A stretch of 60,305 bases of DNA from SIG299 sp045531895 (GCA_045531895.1 JAZSEW010000091.1:1-60305); one strand, 5' to 3'; positions 27,490 to 37,034 are shown, numbered from the stretch's first letter. Notes: generated by a model not told the origin, from the sequence alone. Numbers and translations: made by a program.

Positions 27490-28728
27490 TTATCTTTCCT
27501 TCATTTTTGCTTCGATATCTTCTACTGTACGCACAATATCTTCAGAAAGTACCAAACAGCCATTCTCAGTGATTAACAAATCATCTTCTACACGAATACC
27601 GATTTCTTCTTCATCAATGTAAAGTCCCGGCTCGTCAGTGATAATCATTCCCGGCTCCAGCTTGTCCTTTTCGGGAACAGTCACATCATGCACATCGATA
27701 CCCAGGTGATGGGACACGCTGTGCATATAATACTTGCCCACTTCCTCTTCCTTTTCAATAAGACCAAGCCCGATTAAGCCCTCTGCCAAAACACTTTTAC
27801 AGTGGTCATTTAATTCTTTTAAGGTTACCCCTGGCTTTGCCATCTCAGCCACAGAACGGTTTGCCTTAAGGACGATATTGTAAATCTGCTTCTGACGTTC
27901 CGTGAACTTACCGTTCACCGGATAGGTTCTGGTAATATCCGCATTATATCCCTTTACTCTGGCACCCAGGTCTAATAAAATCAAAGTGTTTTCCCTGCAC
28001 ACATCGTGATTTGTCTCATAATGGAGCATGGTTCCATTGATACCGGAACCTGCAATCGTTGGAAACGCCATACCATCGGCACCAAGGGACTTCACCTTGT
28101 ATTCAAACTCTGCCTGCACCTGATATTCCATCATGCCAGGCTTTAATATTTTCAGCACATGATTTAAAGCTTCTTCGGTTACCTTGATTGCTTCTTTGGT
28201 TACTTCAACTTCTTCTGTATCCTTATTCATTCGAAGAGCTGCCACTACCGGATAAATGTTATCCACTGCAATCCCCGGATAACCTGCCATAAACTCCTGT
28301 GCCTTTACCACGTTGTAATCCGGCAGGTCACTTCTCTGATGGCGGTACGTATCAAAATAAACCTTCTTCGGAAGCTTGCGGTTCATAATTCTGTCCAACG
28401 CAGAAGCCAGATTATCGATAATAGCAATGTTCTCCACACCACTGACTTCTTTCGCTTCTTCTTTGGTCATCTTCTTGCCCACCCAGCGTTCTACGGATGG
28501 GTCAATTGGCTCGATAAATAAGGTTTCTGTTAACTTGTCCCCACATTTATCAATCACCAGTGCCATATTTTCCCTGCAGATACCGGTCAGATAAAAAAAC
28601 TGACGGTTCGCTTCAAAATGATGGTAGGAATCGGCGCTGATATGCAATGCCTCACCGGAGTACAGAACAAGAATACTCTTATCCTCCATCTGACTGTATA
28701 CTTTTTCTCTTCTCTCTCTATAATTCAT
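27490..28728 (-). CDS. pepP: aminopeptidase P (Xaa-Pro aminopeptidase)
   Basis: This M24B metallopeptidase removes an N-terminal residue preceding proline. The five metal ligands sit in LLDLGARVKGYNADITRT, HSVSHHLGIDVHDV, TDEPGLY and GIRVEDDLLIT. The N-terminal aminopeptidase P domain contains FYLTGI. The chosen ATG at 28728 follows GAGGAATAG and gives 412 residues. Co-directional with prmA upstream (62-bp gap) and the TRIC-like gene downstream. Confidence 0.94.
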   Translation of the reverse strand: MNYRERREKVYSQMEDKSILVLYSGEALHISADSYHHFEANRQFFYLTGICRENMALVIDKCGDKLTETLFIEPIDPSVERWVGKKMTKEEAKEVSGVENIAIIDNLASALDRIMNRKLPKKVYFDTYRHQRSDLPDYNVVKAQEFMAGYPGIAVDNIYPVVAALRMNKDTEEVEVTKEAIKVTEEALNHVLKILKPGMMEYQVQAEFEYKVKSLGADGMAFPTIAGSGINGTMLHYETNHDVCRENTLILLDLGARVKGYNADITRTYPVNGKFTERQKQIYNIVLKANRSVAEMAKPGVTLKELNDHCKSVLAEGLIGLGLIEKEEEVGKYYMHSVSHHLGIDVHDVTVPEKDKLEPGMIITDEPGLYIDEEEIGIRVEDDLLITENGCLVLSEDIVRTVEDIEAKMKER

Positions 28729-28790
28729 TTTACTATTCCTCGCAGTTGCCTCTGTTTTTATTCTTTCTACCATTGTAGACTATACTTAAA

Positions 28791-29810
28791 CTAATTCTTT
28801 CTTGCCACGTAGGAGAACCAGTCTCCCATCCGGGTTACTTCCACAATCTCAAAGCCGTTAGCAAGTAAGGCTTCCTTTACTTCCTCTGCCTTTAAGTAAA
28901 TGATTCCGGAACTGATAAATACGGCTCCCGGCTTCATAAATTCATCTGCAATTTCAGCAAGAGGAATAATCACATCTGCTAAAATATTCGCTACAACTAC
29001 ATCGTAATCATTGCCCAGCACTACTCTGGATTCCGGCTCCGAAAGCACATTGCTTAAATAATAGCCACAGCCCTTTTCTGCCATTTCAAACACTGTATAG
29101 TCATTATCCTCATCTGTGCCCGGCTTTGTCAGGGCAGTTGCTGCACACAAGCCATTCTGGCTGGCATTTTCTCCGGAAACATTTACTGCATTTTCATCAA
29201 TATCCGTACCCATCACAAAGGAAGCACCCAGCTTTCTTGCGATAATGGATAAAATACCACTGCCACAACCAAGGTCCAGCACCTTATCACCGCTCTTTAC
29301 ATACTTTTTCAGATTCAGAATGCAGAGCTTGGTGGTTTCATGGGAACCGGTACCAAAAGCAGTACCCGGATCAATTTCGATAACCATATCACCTTCCTTG
29401 GTTTCCTCCAAGGTTTCCCAGGTTGGCTTAATAACGATAGTATCATCTACACGAAATGGCTTAAAAAAAACTTTCCAGTTGTTAATCCAGTCCACATCTT
29501 CTGTTTCAGAAACAGTGAAGGTCTTTGCACCGGTATCCACAAAGGTGTCCAGTTCTTCTAAGCCTGCTTTAATTTCCGCAAGCTTTGTATCAATATTTTC
29601 ATCTTCATCCAGATAGAAATTTACAGTTGCCTTACCTTCATCCGGCGGAAGCTCCGGTAAAAAGTCAATAAACATCTTTTTCTGATCTTCCTCGGAAATC
29701 TGCACATTATCTTCAATTTCAATACCATCAATACCAAGTTCATTTAACATATCACTGACTAAGTCCACCGCATCCGTTGTTGTTTCCAATGCAATTTTTA
29801 TCCACTTCAT
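28791..29810 (-). CDS. prmA: ribosomal protein L11 methyltransferase
   Basis: PrmA trimethylates ribosomal protein L11. The N-terminal substrate-recognition domain (about 1-75) precedes the methyltransferase motifs DPGTAFGTGSHETT, LDLGCGSGILSI near residue 180 and VVANILADVI near 257. At 339 residues it is slightly longer than Bacillus PrmA owing to insertions near residues 85 and 225. CGGAG precedes the ATG. It follows dnaJ, as in many Firmicutes. Confidence 0.95.
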   Translation of the reverse strand: MKWIKIALETTTDAVDLVSDMLNELGIDGIEIEDNVQISEEDQKKMFIDFLPELPPDEGKATVNFYLDEDENIDTKLAEIKAGLEELDTFVDTGAKTFTVSETEDVDWINNWKVFFKPFRVDDTIVIKPTWETLEETKEGDMVIEIDPGTAFGTGSHETTKLCILNLKKYVKSGDKVLDLGCGSGILSIIARKLGASFVMGTDIDENAVNVSGENASQNGLCAATALTKPGTDEDNDYTVFEMAEKGCGYYLSNVLSEPESRVVLGNDYDVVVANILADVIIPLAEIADEFMKPGAVFISSGIIYLKAEEVKEALLANGFEIVEVTRMGDWFSYVARKN

Positions 29811-29885
29811 GCTCTCTTCTCCGTTTCTTTTAAACGCAAAGAAACAGACTAGCCCCTTTTACGGTGCTACCCTGCTCTTTTTTAC

Positions 29886-31067
29886 TTATTTATCATCATC
29901 TACCAAATTATCGAAAAACTCTTTTACTTTCTTCATGCCCTTTTTTTCCGACTTCTTTTCTGTGCCGGAAGGACTGTCACCATTCATCACTTCATCCAGA
30001 CGACGTATTGCTTCCTTTTGCTCGCCGGTAAGCTTTGTTGGAACCTGAACAACCAGAGTTACATAATGGTCGCCACGAACCTCCTTATTTCTGAGGGACG
30101 GAACACCCTTGCCGCGAAGACGTACTCTGGTGCCGGTCTGTGTTCCCGGAGCCACATTATACATCACATCACCATCTACGGTGCTGATTCTTACCTCACC
30201 GCCAAGGGCCGCTGTAGTAAAGCTGAGCGGTGCGTTGGAGAAAATGTCGGTATCCTGACGCTGGAAGGTTGGATGCTGGCTTACCGCAACTTCTACTAAC
30301 AGGTCACCTCTTTCACCGCCACGTTCGCCCGGCTCACCCTTGCCACGGATACGAATACTCTGTCCATGGTCAATTCCGGCAGGAATTGTAACCTGGATTT
30401 TCTTACGTACGGTCTGATAGCCTGCGCCACGGCAATCGGTACACTTATCTTTAATAATTTTACCTGTTCCGCGACAGTCCGGACATGCCTGCACACTTTG
30501 AGACATACCAAACAGTGTCTGCTGTGTATATACAACCTGACCACGTCCGCCACACTTCTGACAGGTATCTGCCGAAGAGCCCGGTTTTGCACCGGAACCG
30601 TGACAGGTATTACATTCTTCTTTTAAATTTAAGTCCAGTTCCTTTTCTGTACCAAAAATTGCTTCATCAAAGGTAATACGGATACCTGCCCGAACGTTGG
30701 CACCCTTCATTGGACCATTATTGGCACGACGTCTTCCGCCACCACCAAACAAATCACCAAAAATATCACCAAAGCTGCCAAACAGGTCACTCATATCACC
30801 GGAGAAGTCAAAACCTCCTCCTCCCATGCCGCCCTGTTCAAAGGCCGCGTGACCAAACTGGTCATACTGACGACGTTTATCTGCATCACTAAGCACGGCA
30901 TAGGCTTCCGCCGCCTCCTTAAACTTAGCTTCTGCTTCCTTGTCGCCAGGATTTGCATCCGGATGATATTTTTTTGCTACTTTACGATATGCACTTTTAA
31001 TTTCCGATTCAGAGGCACCCTTTGCTACGCCAAGGACCTCGTAATAATCTCTTTTACTCTCTGCCAT
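29886..31067 (-). CDS. dnaJ: chaperone protein DnaJ
   Basis: DnaJ is the J-domain co-chaperone that stimulates DnaK ATPase. The J domain (about 4-70) contains the HPD motif in KKYHPDANPG. A Gly/Phe-rich stretch (about 75-115) follows, then four zinc-binding CxxCxGxG repeats (CNTCHGSG, CQKCGGRG, CPDCRGTG, CTDCRGAG) and the C-terminal substrate domains. A 207-bp gap with two strong hairpins separates it from dnaK, which may lower its expression relative to dnaK. Confidence 0.98.
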   Translation of the reverse strand: MAESKRDYYEVLGVAKGASESEIKSAYRKVAKKYHPDANPGDKEAEAKFKEAAEAYAVLSDADKRRQYDQFGHAAFEQGGMGGGGFDFSGDMSDLFGSFGDIFGDLFGGGGRRRANNGPMKGANVRAGIRITFDEAIFGTEKELDLNLKEECNTCHGSGAKPGSSADTCQKCGGRGQVVYTQQTLFGMSQSVQACPDCRGTGKIIKDKCTDCRGAGYQTVRKKIQVTIPAGIDHGQSIRIRGKGEPGERGGERGDLLVEVAVSQHPTFQRQDTDIFSNAPLSFTTAALGGEVRISTVDGDVMYNVAPGTQTGTRVRLRGKGVPSLRNKEVRGDHYVTLVVQVPTKLTGEQKEAIRRLDEVMNGDSPSGTEKKSEKKGMKKVKEFFDNLVDDDK

Positions 31068-31121
31068 ATTATCTCACCTAAGCTTTATCAAATAAAGACT
31101 CTCATAAATGTAATAGAATGA

Positions 31122-31145
31122 CATCTGCGAAAACACCCGCAGATG
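31122..31145 (-). other. hairpin before dnaJ
   Basis: CATCTGCG (31122-31129) pairs with CGCAGATG (31138-31145). No T-run follows on the minus strand, so simple termination is unlikely; it lies within the dnaK-dnaJ gap. Confidence 0.6.
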
Positions 31146-31184
31146 CCATTACTATTTATAACACACTCATTGCATTTATGCAAT

Positions 31185-31264
31185 AGTAACTATTATGCTA
31201 TGCATACAGTTTTGCAAGCAAGCTTGCACCCTGTATACACAGCATATAAGGCCGAATAGTTACT
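31185..31264 (-). other. 80-nt long nested hairpin between dnaK and dnaJ
   Basis: AGTAACTATT (31185-31194) pairs with AATAGTTACT (31255-31264). Inside, further arms pair in order (TATGCT region, ATACAG region, TTGCAAGC/GCTTGCAA), giving an almost continuous cruciform. It begins about 10 nt after the dnaK stop. No U-tract follows, so it may stabilise the upstream mRNA, be an RNase target, or be a MITE-like insertion. Confidence 0.75.
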
Positions 31265-31274
31265 TGCGAACAAA

Positions 31275-33155
31275 TTAAACTTCTCTATAGTCGCCGTCAA
31301 CTACATCATCCTGATAAGAGTTGGACTGACCACCCATATCAGCACCGCCAAAGCCTGCGCCGCCCATGTCAGGACCTGCACCGCCTGCACCCTGGTTCTG
31401 CTCGTAAAGCTTTGCAAAAAGTGCCTGCGCACTGTTCATCAGCTTTTCCTTGGCAGCCTTGATGTCAGCAACTTCACCTTCGGACATAACCTCAGGATTT
31501 GTCTTTTCGATGAGTTCCTTTAAGTGAGCAAGGTCTGCTTCAACTGCTGCCTTGTCATCCGGACCAATCTTATCGCCAACTTCGTTTAAAGCTTTTTCTG
31601 TCTGGAATACCATGGAATCTGCATCATTTCTTGTTTCTACAGCTTCCTTACGCTTCTTATCCTGAGCTTCGTACTCCGCAGCTTCCTTTACTGCCTTTTC
31701 AATATCAGCGTCGGAAAGGTTGGAGCCTGCAGTAATGGTGATGTGCTGTTCTCTGCCTGTTCCAAGATCCTTAGCGGATACATTTACGATACCGTTGGCA
31801 TCGATATCGAAAGTAACTTCGATCTGTGGAACACCTCTTCTTGCCGGTGGAATACCATCCAGACGGAATTGTCCGAGAGACTTGTTATCTCTGGCAAACT
31901 GACGCTCACCCTGTACAACGTTGATGTCTACAGCACTCTGGTTATCAGCTGCGGTGGAGAAAATCTGGCTCTTCTTGGTTGGGATAGTTGTATTTCTTTC
32001 AATTAATCTGGTTGCCACGCCACCCATAGTCTCGATGGAGAGGGAAAGTGGAGTAACGTCCAGAAGAAGGATGTCGCCTGCACCTGCATCGCCGGCAAGC
32101 TTACCACCCTGGATGGAAGCACCGAGTGCTACACATTCGTCCGGATTTAAGGTCTTGCTTGGCTCGTGACCGGTTAACTGCTTTACCTTATCCTGTACAG
32201 CAGGGATTCTTGTAGAACCACCTACTAATAATACCTTGGAAAGCTCGGATGCGGAAATACCTGCATCTCTTAATGCGTTCTGAACAGGAGTTGCTGTTCT
32301 CTCAACTAAGTCATGTGTTAATTCATCAAACTTAGCACGGGTTAAGTTCATGTCGAAGTGCTTAGGACCTTCTGCTGTAGCTGTGATGAAAGGAAGGTTG
32401 ATGTTAGTTGTGGTCTGGGAAGAAAGTTCCTTCTTTGCCTTTTCTGCTGCTTCCTTTAATCTCTGCATAGCCATCTTATCTGTGGATAAGTCTACGCCCT
32501 CTGCCTTCTTAAACTCATCTACAAAGTAACGGGTTACTCTTTCGTCGAAATCATCACCACCAAGGCGGTTATCACCGGAGGTAGCAAGTACTTCGATAAC
32601 GCCGTCACCGATTTCAATTACGGATACGTCGAAGGTACCACCACCTAAGTCGTAAACCATAATCTTCTGTTCCTTTTCATTATCAAGACCGTATGCAAGT
32701 GCTGCTGCGGTTGGCTCGTTGATAATTCTCTTAACGTCAAGACCTGCAATTTTACCTGCATCCTTGGTTGCCTGTCTCTGGGAGTCATTGAAGTAAGCAG
32801 GAACTGTAATAACAGCCTCTGTTACAGACTCACCAAGATAGCTTTCTGCATCTGCCTTTAACTTCTGCAGAATCATAGCGGAAATTTCCTGTGGGGAGAA
32901 CTTCTTGTCATCAATTGTGATGCGGAAGTCTGTACCCATATGTCTCTTGATGGAAGCAATTGTCTTGTCAGCGTTTGTAACAGCCTGACGCTTTGCAGCC
33001 TCACCTACAATACGCTCACCAGTCTTTGTGAATGCAACAACGGAAGGTGTTGTTCTTGCGCCTTCAGTATTTGCGATAACTACCGGCTTACCGCCTTCCA
33101 TAACGGCAACGCAGGAGTTGGTTGTACCTAAGTCAATACCAATGATTTTTCCCAT
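31275..33155 (-). CDS. dnaK: chaperone protein DnaK (Hsp70)
   Basis: The 626-residue Hsp70 has its ATPase domain (GIDLGTTNSCVAV; YDLGGGTFDVSV; LLVGGSTRIPAVQ). A linker (DILLLDVTPLSL) leads to the substrate-binding domain and a Gly-rich tail ending in DVVDGDYREV. The shortened nucleotide-binding domain insertion is typical of Gram-positive DnaK. AAAGGAGG precedes the ATG. It belongs to the hrcA-grpE-dnaK-dnaJ operon controlled by the CIRCE site upstream of hrcA. Confidence 0.99.
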   Translation of the reverse strand: MGKIIGIDLGTTNSCVAVMEGGKPVVIANTEGARTTPSVVAFTKTGERIVGEAAKRQAVTNADKTIASIKRHMGTDFRITIDDKKFSPQEISAMILQKLKADAESYLGESVTEAVITVPAYFNDSQRQATKDAGKIAGLDVKRIINEPTAAALAYGLDNEKEQKIMVYDLGGGTFDVSVIEIGDGVIEVLATSGDNRLGGDDFDERVTRYFVDEFKKAEGVDLSTDKMAMQRLKEAAEKAKKELSSQTTTNINLPFITATAEGPKHFDMNLTRAKFDELTHDLVERTATPVQNALRDAGISASELSKVLLVGGSTRIPAVQDKVKQLTGHEPSKTLNPDECVALGASIQGGKLAGDAGAGDILLLDVTPLSLSIETMGGVATRLIERNTTIPTKKSQIFSTAADNQSAVDINVVQGERQFARDNKSLGQFRLDGIPPARRGVPQIEVTFDIDANGIVNVSAKDLGTGREQHITITAGSNLSDADIEKAVKEAAEYEAQDKKRKEAVETRNDADSMVFQTEKALNEVGDKIGPDDKAAVEADLAHLKELIEKTNPEVMSEGEVADIKAAKEKLMNSAQALFAKLYEQNQGAGGAGPDMGGAGFGGADMGGQSNSYQDDVVDGDYREV

Positions 33156-33184
33156 AGTTGAATCCTCCTTTATAAATTGAAACC

Positions 33185-33841
33185 TTAGTTAGCTACCTTA
33201 ACCATAGAATGTCTTACGACACTCTCTTTATACATATAGCCTTTCTGAAACTCTTCGACTACGATGTTTTCGCCAGCCTCTTCATCTTCCACATGCATTA
33301 CCGCATTGTGAAAATCCGGGTTGAACTCGCATCCGACAGCTTCGATTGGCTTTACGCCCGCCTGTTCAAGCACTGTCAAAAAGTGCTTATATACTTTTTC
33401 CATACCCTGTGCAAAAGCATCTGTTTCCAGCACTTCCGGGGATACGGTTGCAAGACCGCGTTCCATGTTATCGATAACCGGAAGGATTTTTTCTACAATA
33501 TCCTTGGCTCCGATTTCGAACATCTGGGATTTTTCCCGTTCGGAACGCTTTCTGAAATTGTCGAACTCTGCCATCTGACGTACCAGACGGTCATTTAATT
33601 CTTCAATCTTTTCATCCTTTTTGTCTTTCTTTTCTTTCTTTTTGAAGAAGCCCTTCTTCTCAGAACTCTCTTCCTGTCCCTCTTCTGTTTCTTCAGAAGT
33701 AGTTTCTTCTACAGATTCTGCTGTTTCATTTTCCACAGTCTCTTCCGCAGTCGTTTCTACTGCTTCTTCTGTTGCCGCTGTATCTACAGTTTCTTCCACA
33801 GCCTCTGCTTTTACCTTGTTTTCTAAATCCTTGGCGTTCAC
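33185..33841 (-). CDS. grpE: nucleotide exchange factor GrpE
   Basis: GrpE releases ADP from DnaK. The conserved part begins at about residue 80: a long coiled coil (DRLVRQMAEFDNFRKRSERE) and then the beta-domain (VGCEFNPDFHNAVMHVED; VRHSMVKV at the end). The first 75 residues are an acidic, Glu/Thr-rich disordered leader of unusual length followed by a lysine cluster. The start is GTG with GAGG about 10 nt upstream. It lies 17 bp after hrcA. Confidence 0.96.
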   Translation of the reverse strand: MNAKDLENKVKAEAVEETVDTAATEEAVETTAEETVENETAESVEETTSEETEEGQEESSEKKGFFKKKEKKDKKDEKIEELNDRLVRQMAEFDNFRKRSEREKSQMFEIGAKDIVEKILPVIDNMERGLATVSPEVLETDAFAQGMEKVYKHFLTVLEQAGVKPIEAVGCEFNPDFHNAVMHVEDEEAGENIVVEEFQKGYMYKESVVRHSMVKVAN

Positions 33842-33858
33842 TTTCTCACGTCCTCTTT

Positions 33859-34890
33859 CTATTTCTTATATATTTCGTCCAGCTGGGTACGGATTGTTTT
33901 TAAAGTAGAAACTACTTTTTCATAATCCATTCGTTTTGGTCCGACAATACCTATCTTTCCATAAACCCCATCTGTTAATTCATAAGTTGCTGTGACCACG
34001 GAGCAGTCTTTCATAGATTCCATCGTGGTTTCATTTCCGATGTATACCTGGATTTCATTGGAATCACCGGCTTCTTTTTTCATCAATTCCGTGATTTCCT
34101 TTTTTTCTTCCAGTGCATACAGCAACTGGGATACATTTTGATTATCTCCAAGTTCCGGATACTTTAACATATTAGTGGTTCCGCTGGTGTATACCTTAAC
34201 TTTATCCTCTTCGCTGATTGCTTGGGCAATTGCATCTAAAATATCACTGACGATACTGCCAAAGCCATCTGACTGCATTTTAATCTGTTGAATGACATCC
34301 AGATTGATTTCAGATAAATCAAGTCCCTGTAAATAAGTATTTAACAAAATATTCAGTTTCAGGATAACTTCTTTTTCCACTGCCACACCGGTAGCAATCA
34401 TTTTATTTTTTACAATATTGCCTTCTATTACAATGATTGCAAGGATTTGTGATTCATCTACCTCGGTAAGCTGTAAAAACTTTATCTTTCGGCTACGATA
34501 CATCGGTGTGGTAACCATGGCTGCATAATTTGTATTCACTGCCAGAAGCTTTGTTACCTGCTCCAACATATTTTCCATTTTATCTGCCTTTTCCAGCTTT
34601 TCCTGAAGCAAAGCCTTCATTTCCTCTACTTCCTGTTCTTTGGTTTCCATCATCGTATCTACATAAAGACGGTAGCCTTTGTCGGAAGGAATACGACCGG
34701 CGGAGGTATGCGGCTGAATGATATAGCCCATTTCCTCTAAATCTGCCATTTCGTTACGAATGGTTGCCGAACTCAGGTTTAAGTCAGAAAACTTGGAAAT
34801 GGTTCTGGAACCAACCGGTTCTCCCGTTTCTAAGTAGTTTCGGATTATTGCCTGTAATATCTTCAGTTTTCTATCATCTAACTGTTCCAT
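33859..34890 (-). CDS. hrcA: heat-inducible repressor HrcA
   Basis: HrcA represses class I heat-shock genes by binding CIRCE, with GroEL as co-factor. The N-terminal winged helix (MEQLDDRKLKILQAIIRNYL, SRTISKFSDLNLSSATIRNEMADLEEMGYI) is followed by a GAF-like domain. The ATG at 34890 follows GGAGGTGCCGG and gives 343 residues. A perfect CIRCE lies 23 bp upstream, showing autoregulation of the operon. Confidence 0.97.
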   Translation of the reverse strand: MEQLDDRKLKILQAIIRNYLETGEPVGSRTISKFSDLNLSSATIRNEMADLEEMGYIIQPHTSAGRIPSDKGYRLYVDTMMETKEQEVEEMKALLQEKLEKADKMENMLEQVTKLLAVNTNYAAMVTTPMYRSRKIKFLQLTEVDESQILAIIVIEGNIVKNKMIATGVAVEKEVILKLNILLNTYLQGLDLSEINLDVIQQIKMQSDGFGSIVSDILDAIAQAISEEDKVKVYTSGTTNMLKYPELGDNQNVSQLLYALEEKKEITELMKKEAGDSNEIQVYIGNETTMESMKDCSVVTATYELTDGVYGKIGIVGPKRMDYEKVVSTLKTIRTQLDEIYKK

Positions 34891-34912
34891 CCGGCACCTC
34901 CATTCTTTTTTG

Positions 34913-34939
34913 TTAGCACTCATTTGGTTGGAGTGCTAA
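34913..34939 (-). promoter_or_regulatory. CIRCE operator
   Basis: TTAGCACTC (34913-34921), a 9-nt spacer and GAGTGCTAA (34931-34939) match the CIRCE consensus perfectly. It overlaps the expected transcription start of the hrcA operon. Confidence 0.97.
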
Positions 34940-34940
34940 T

Positions 34941-34970
34941 ATCTTATGGATATAAAATAGCACCTGACAA
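34941..34970 (-). promoter_or_regulatory. hrcA operon promoter
   Basis: On the minus strand TTGTCA (34965-34970) and TAAGAT (34941-34946) are 18 bp apart and directly precede CIRCE. The -35 box lies inside the hairpin that ends the upstream cellulase gene. Confidence 0.65.
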
Positions 34971-34989
34971 AAGAAAAGTCAAGTGCTAT
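34957..34989 (-). terminator. terminator of the GH5 gene, overlapping the hrcA promoter
   Basis: ATAGCAC (34957-34963) pairs with GTGCTAT (34983-34989), and TGAC pairs with GTCA inside. On the minus strand the stem runs into TTTTATAT. The half-sites ATAGCACTT and AGGTGCTAT also resemble CIRCE arms with a wider, 15-nt centre. Confidence 0.65.
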
Positions 34990-35043
34990 CTTAAAAGTTT
35001 TTTTATTTTAATGTTTTTCTAATAATCCGAAAGTACCTTCTGA

Positions 35044-36966
35044 CTATTTCTTTATGTAACGGAAAGTTACTTCCAAAGTCTTTACCTCACCAAAAGCAGC
35101 CTTATCCATTGGACATGGAGTACAGTTTTTCGTACTGCCCATCATGGAACGTGCTTCTGCCGGCACAGAGGTTACCCATTCATTATAAAGGTTTACTCTG
35201 GTACAGGCTCCATCATCACTGGTAGTAAACGGAAGTCCGGTCATTCCGACCACTTCTCCATTAATCTTTACTTCTGTAATATGCATTACATAACCAGGGA
35301 ACAATTTTTCACCATTACCAACAGCTACCGCACTAAAGGTAACACCGTTTGCAAAACCCGCACCGGTACCGGTAAAGTCAAGTGCCACGGTATATGTACC
35401 CTCACCTGTTACAGGGACATCCGTTGCTACCAGACCTGCTGTTGCAGAACGCGGAGCATAAGTATCACCTACACTGTAGCTGGTAGCCCAGTGACTGGAG
35501 GTATACATAATCCATGCTACTGCTTCGTCATCAGAAAGCGCCTCTGCTTCCGGAGCTGCATTCGTCGCATCTGTAATCGTTGCCTGGGCAACAGACATAA
35601 TCTCTTCTCTGGACATATTTTTCTGCGCTTCATAATTTCTTCCTATAAAGAAATCCTTATAGTCATCAATCAATTCACACTTATTTCTGTTATACATATT
35701 GTTGCAGTCCCAAAGAACCGGGCAGTAACCATACAAATCACAATTAGCCAGGAAGTTTACCATATATTCGGTTCTCTGATTCTTTACAGCGTTATTTTCA
35801 TAAAGAACGCCCCATTCACCGATAACAATACCATATCCCTGCTCGGTGTACTTCTGCATTTTTGCAAGCATATCATTCATTGCCTGATATTCCTGCTTAG
35901 TGCCCCAGTCCTCTACACTGGTAAAAATACAGTAATTGGAAGGATCATAATAATGTACGGATAATAACAGCTTACCCTCTACCGTATCCGTTGGCATTTT
36001 GAATCTTTCATCGCAGGTATAGGTAACATCAGTATTATAACCTGCAATTAAAAGAAAACGATCTGCATTATTGCCGCCGGTTGCACGAATAGTATCTACA
36101 AATGCCTGATTAATTTTATGGGAAACTTCAAAGCACTCATCTTCAGACAGAGAACCGGAATCCGGGCAGACATCCTTATCATTCAGACGGTTACCTAATT
36201 CTTCGTTACCTGATTCAAAAATAAGCTTATAAGACTTATCTCCATACTCAGTTGCAATCTGAGTCCACATCTCAATGTACATTTCCATGGCAGCTTCTCT
36301 GGTTACTTCGGTAGCAGAACCAAACATGCCCCACCAGCCGCCATCCCAGTGGTCATTGACAATGACGAACATATCTGCGTTAATTGCATAGTCAATAATT
36401 TCACCCACACGGTCTAAGTAGGACTGGTTGATGGTGTAATCACCATCTTCGTAGTTCATGGCATTGGTCCATGCCACAGGTACACGAAGTGTATCAAAGC
36501 CGGCTGCCTTCATACCGCTAACCATCTCCTGAGTAGTAACCGGCTGTCCCCAACAGGTCTCATACTTGGAAGTATCTGCACCTACACCATAAGATGCACG
36601 TCCATACGCTTCCATGGTATTACCAAGGTTAATACCATTACCCATAAGTTCGGTAACTTCAATTGCATTCAGATTTTTTAAGTCTACAGACGCTGCATCC
36701 TCCGCCGGGTCCACGGAAAATTCCGGATCAATAACTTCTGTTGGTTCCGGAGCCGTTGTTGCCGTAGGTGCCACACAATCCTCTCCCGGTGCCGGTGCAC
36801 AGTTTGACAATTCCTTATCTTCTCCTGCCGGTGTTGCTACCGGTACACTTGTAGGTATCGGGGTGGTTCCTGCATCCTGCTTTGGTGCACCGCAGGCTGT
36901 AAACATCCCTGTAAGCAGTGTGGCAGACAGAAGCACTGCCGCCAGCTTTTTCATTGACTTTCTCAT
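35044..36966 (-). CDS. GH5-family endoglucanase lipoprotein
   Basis: The 640-residue protein starts with a lipoprotein signal (cleavage before Cys25) and a Pro/Thr/Glu-rich linker (about 30-95), so it is anchored outside the membrane. The catalytic barrel (about 97-440) contains GINLGNTMEA, the acid/base pair NE at 254-255 in ESGNEEL, HYYDP near 338 and the nucleophile Glu384 in IGEWGV. The C-terminal 150 residues form a beta-rich region that could be a carbohydrate-binding module of unidentified family. Cellulose or beta-glucan is the probable substrate. GGAGG precedes the ATG. It interrupts the normal hemW-hrcA neighbourhood. Confidence 0.9.
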   Translation of the reverse strand: MRKSMKKLAAVLLSATLLTGMFTACGAPKQDAGTTPIPTSVPVATPAGEDKELSNCAPAPGEDCVAPTATTAPEPTEVIDPEFSVDPAEDAASVDLKNLNAIEVTELMGNGINLGNTMEAYGRASYGVGADTSKYETCWGQPVTTQEMVSGMKAAGFDTLRVPVAWTNAMNYEDGDYTINQSYLDRVGEIIDYAINADMFVIVNDHWDGGWWGMFGSATEVTREAAMEMYIEMWTQIATEYGDKSYKLIFESGNEELGNRLNDKDVCPDSGSLSEDECFEVSHKINQAFVDTIRATGGNNADRFLLIAGYNTDVTYTCDERFKMPTDTVEGKLLLSVHYYDPSNYCIFTSVEDWGTKQEYQAMNDMLAKMQKYTEQGYGIVIGEWGVLYENNAVKNQRTEYMVNFLANCDLYGYCPVLWDCNNMYNRNKCELIDDYKDFFIGRNYEAQKNMSREEIMSVAQATITDATNAAPEAEALSDDEAVAWIMYTSSHWATSYSVGDTYAPRSATAGLVATDVPVTGEGTYTVALDFTGTGAGFANGVTFSAVAVGNGEKLFPGYVMHITEVKINGEVVGMTGLPFTTSDDGACTRVNLYNEWVTSVPAEARSMMGSTKNCTPCPMDKAAFGEVKTLEVTFRYIKK

Positions 36967-37034
36967 TTTTGTTGCCCTCCATTCATAACAATCAGAATTA
37001 CTTCTGTTGTCATTCTTCTCTTCTATTTGAACGT

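Noticed and set aside
33321..33908. Plus-strand open frames opposite grpE
   Set aside because: Ser/Val-rich translation mirrors the acidic GrpE leader; no start signals.
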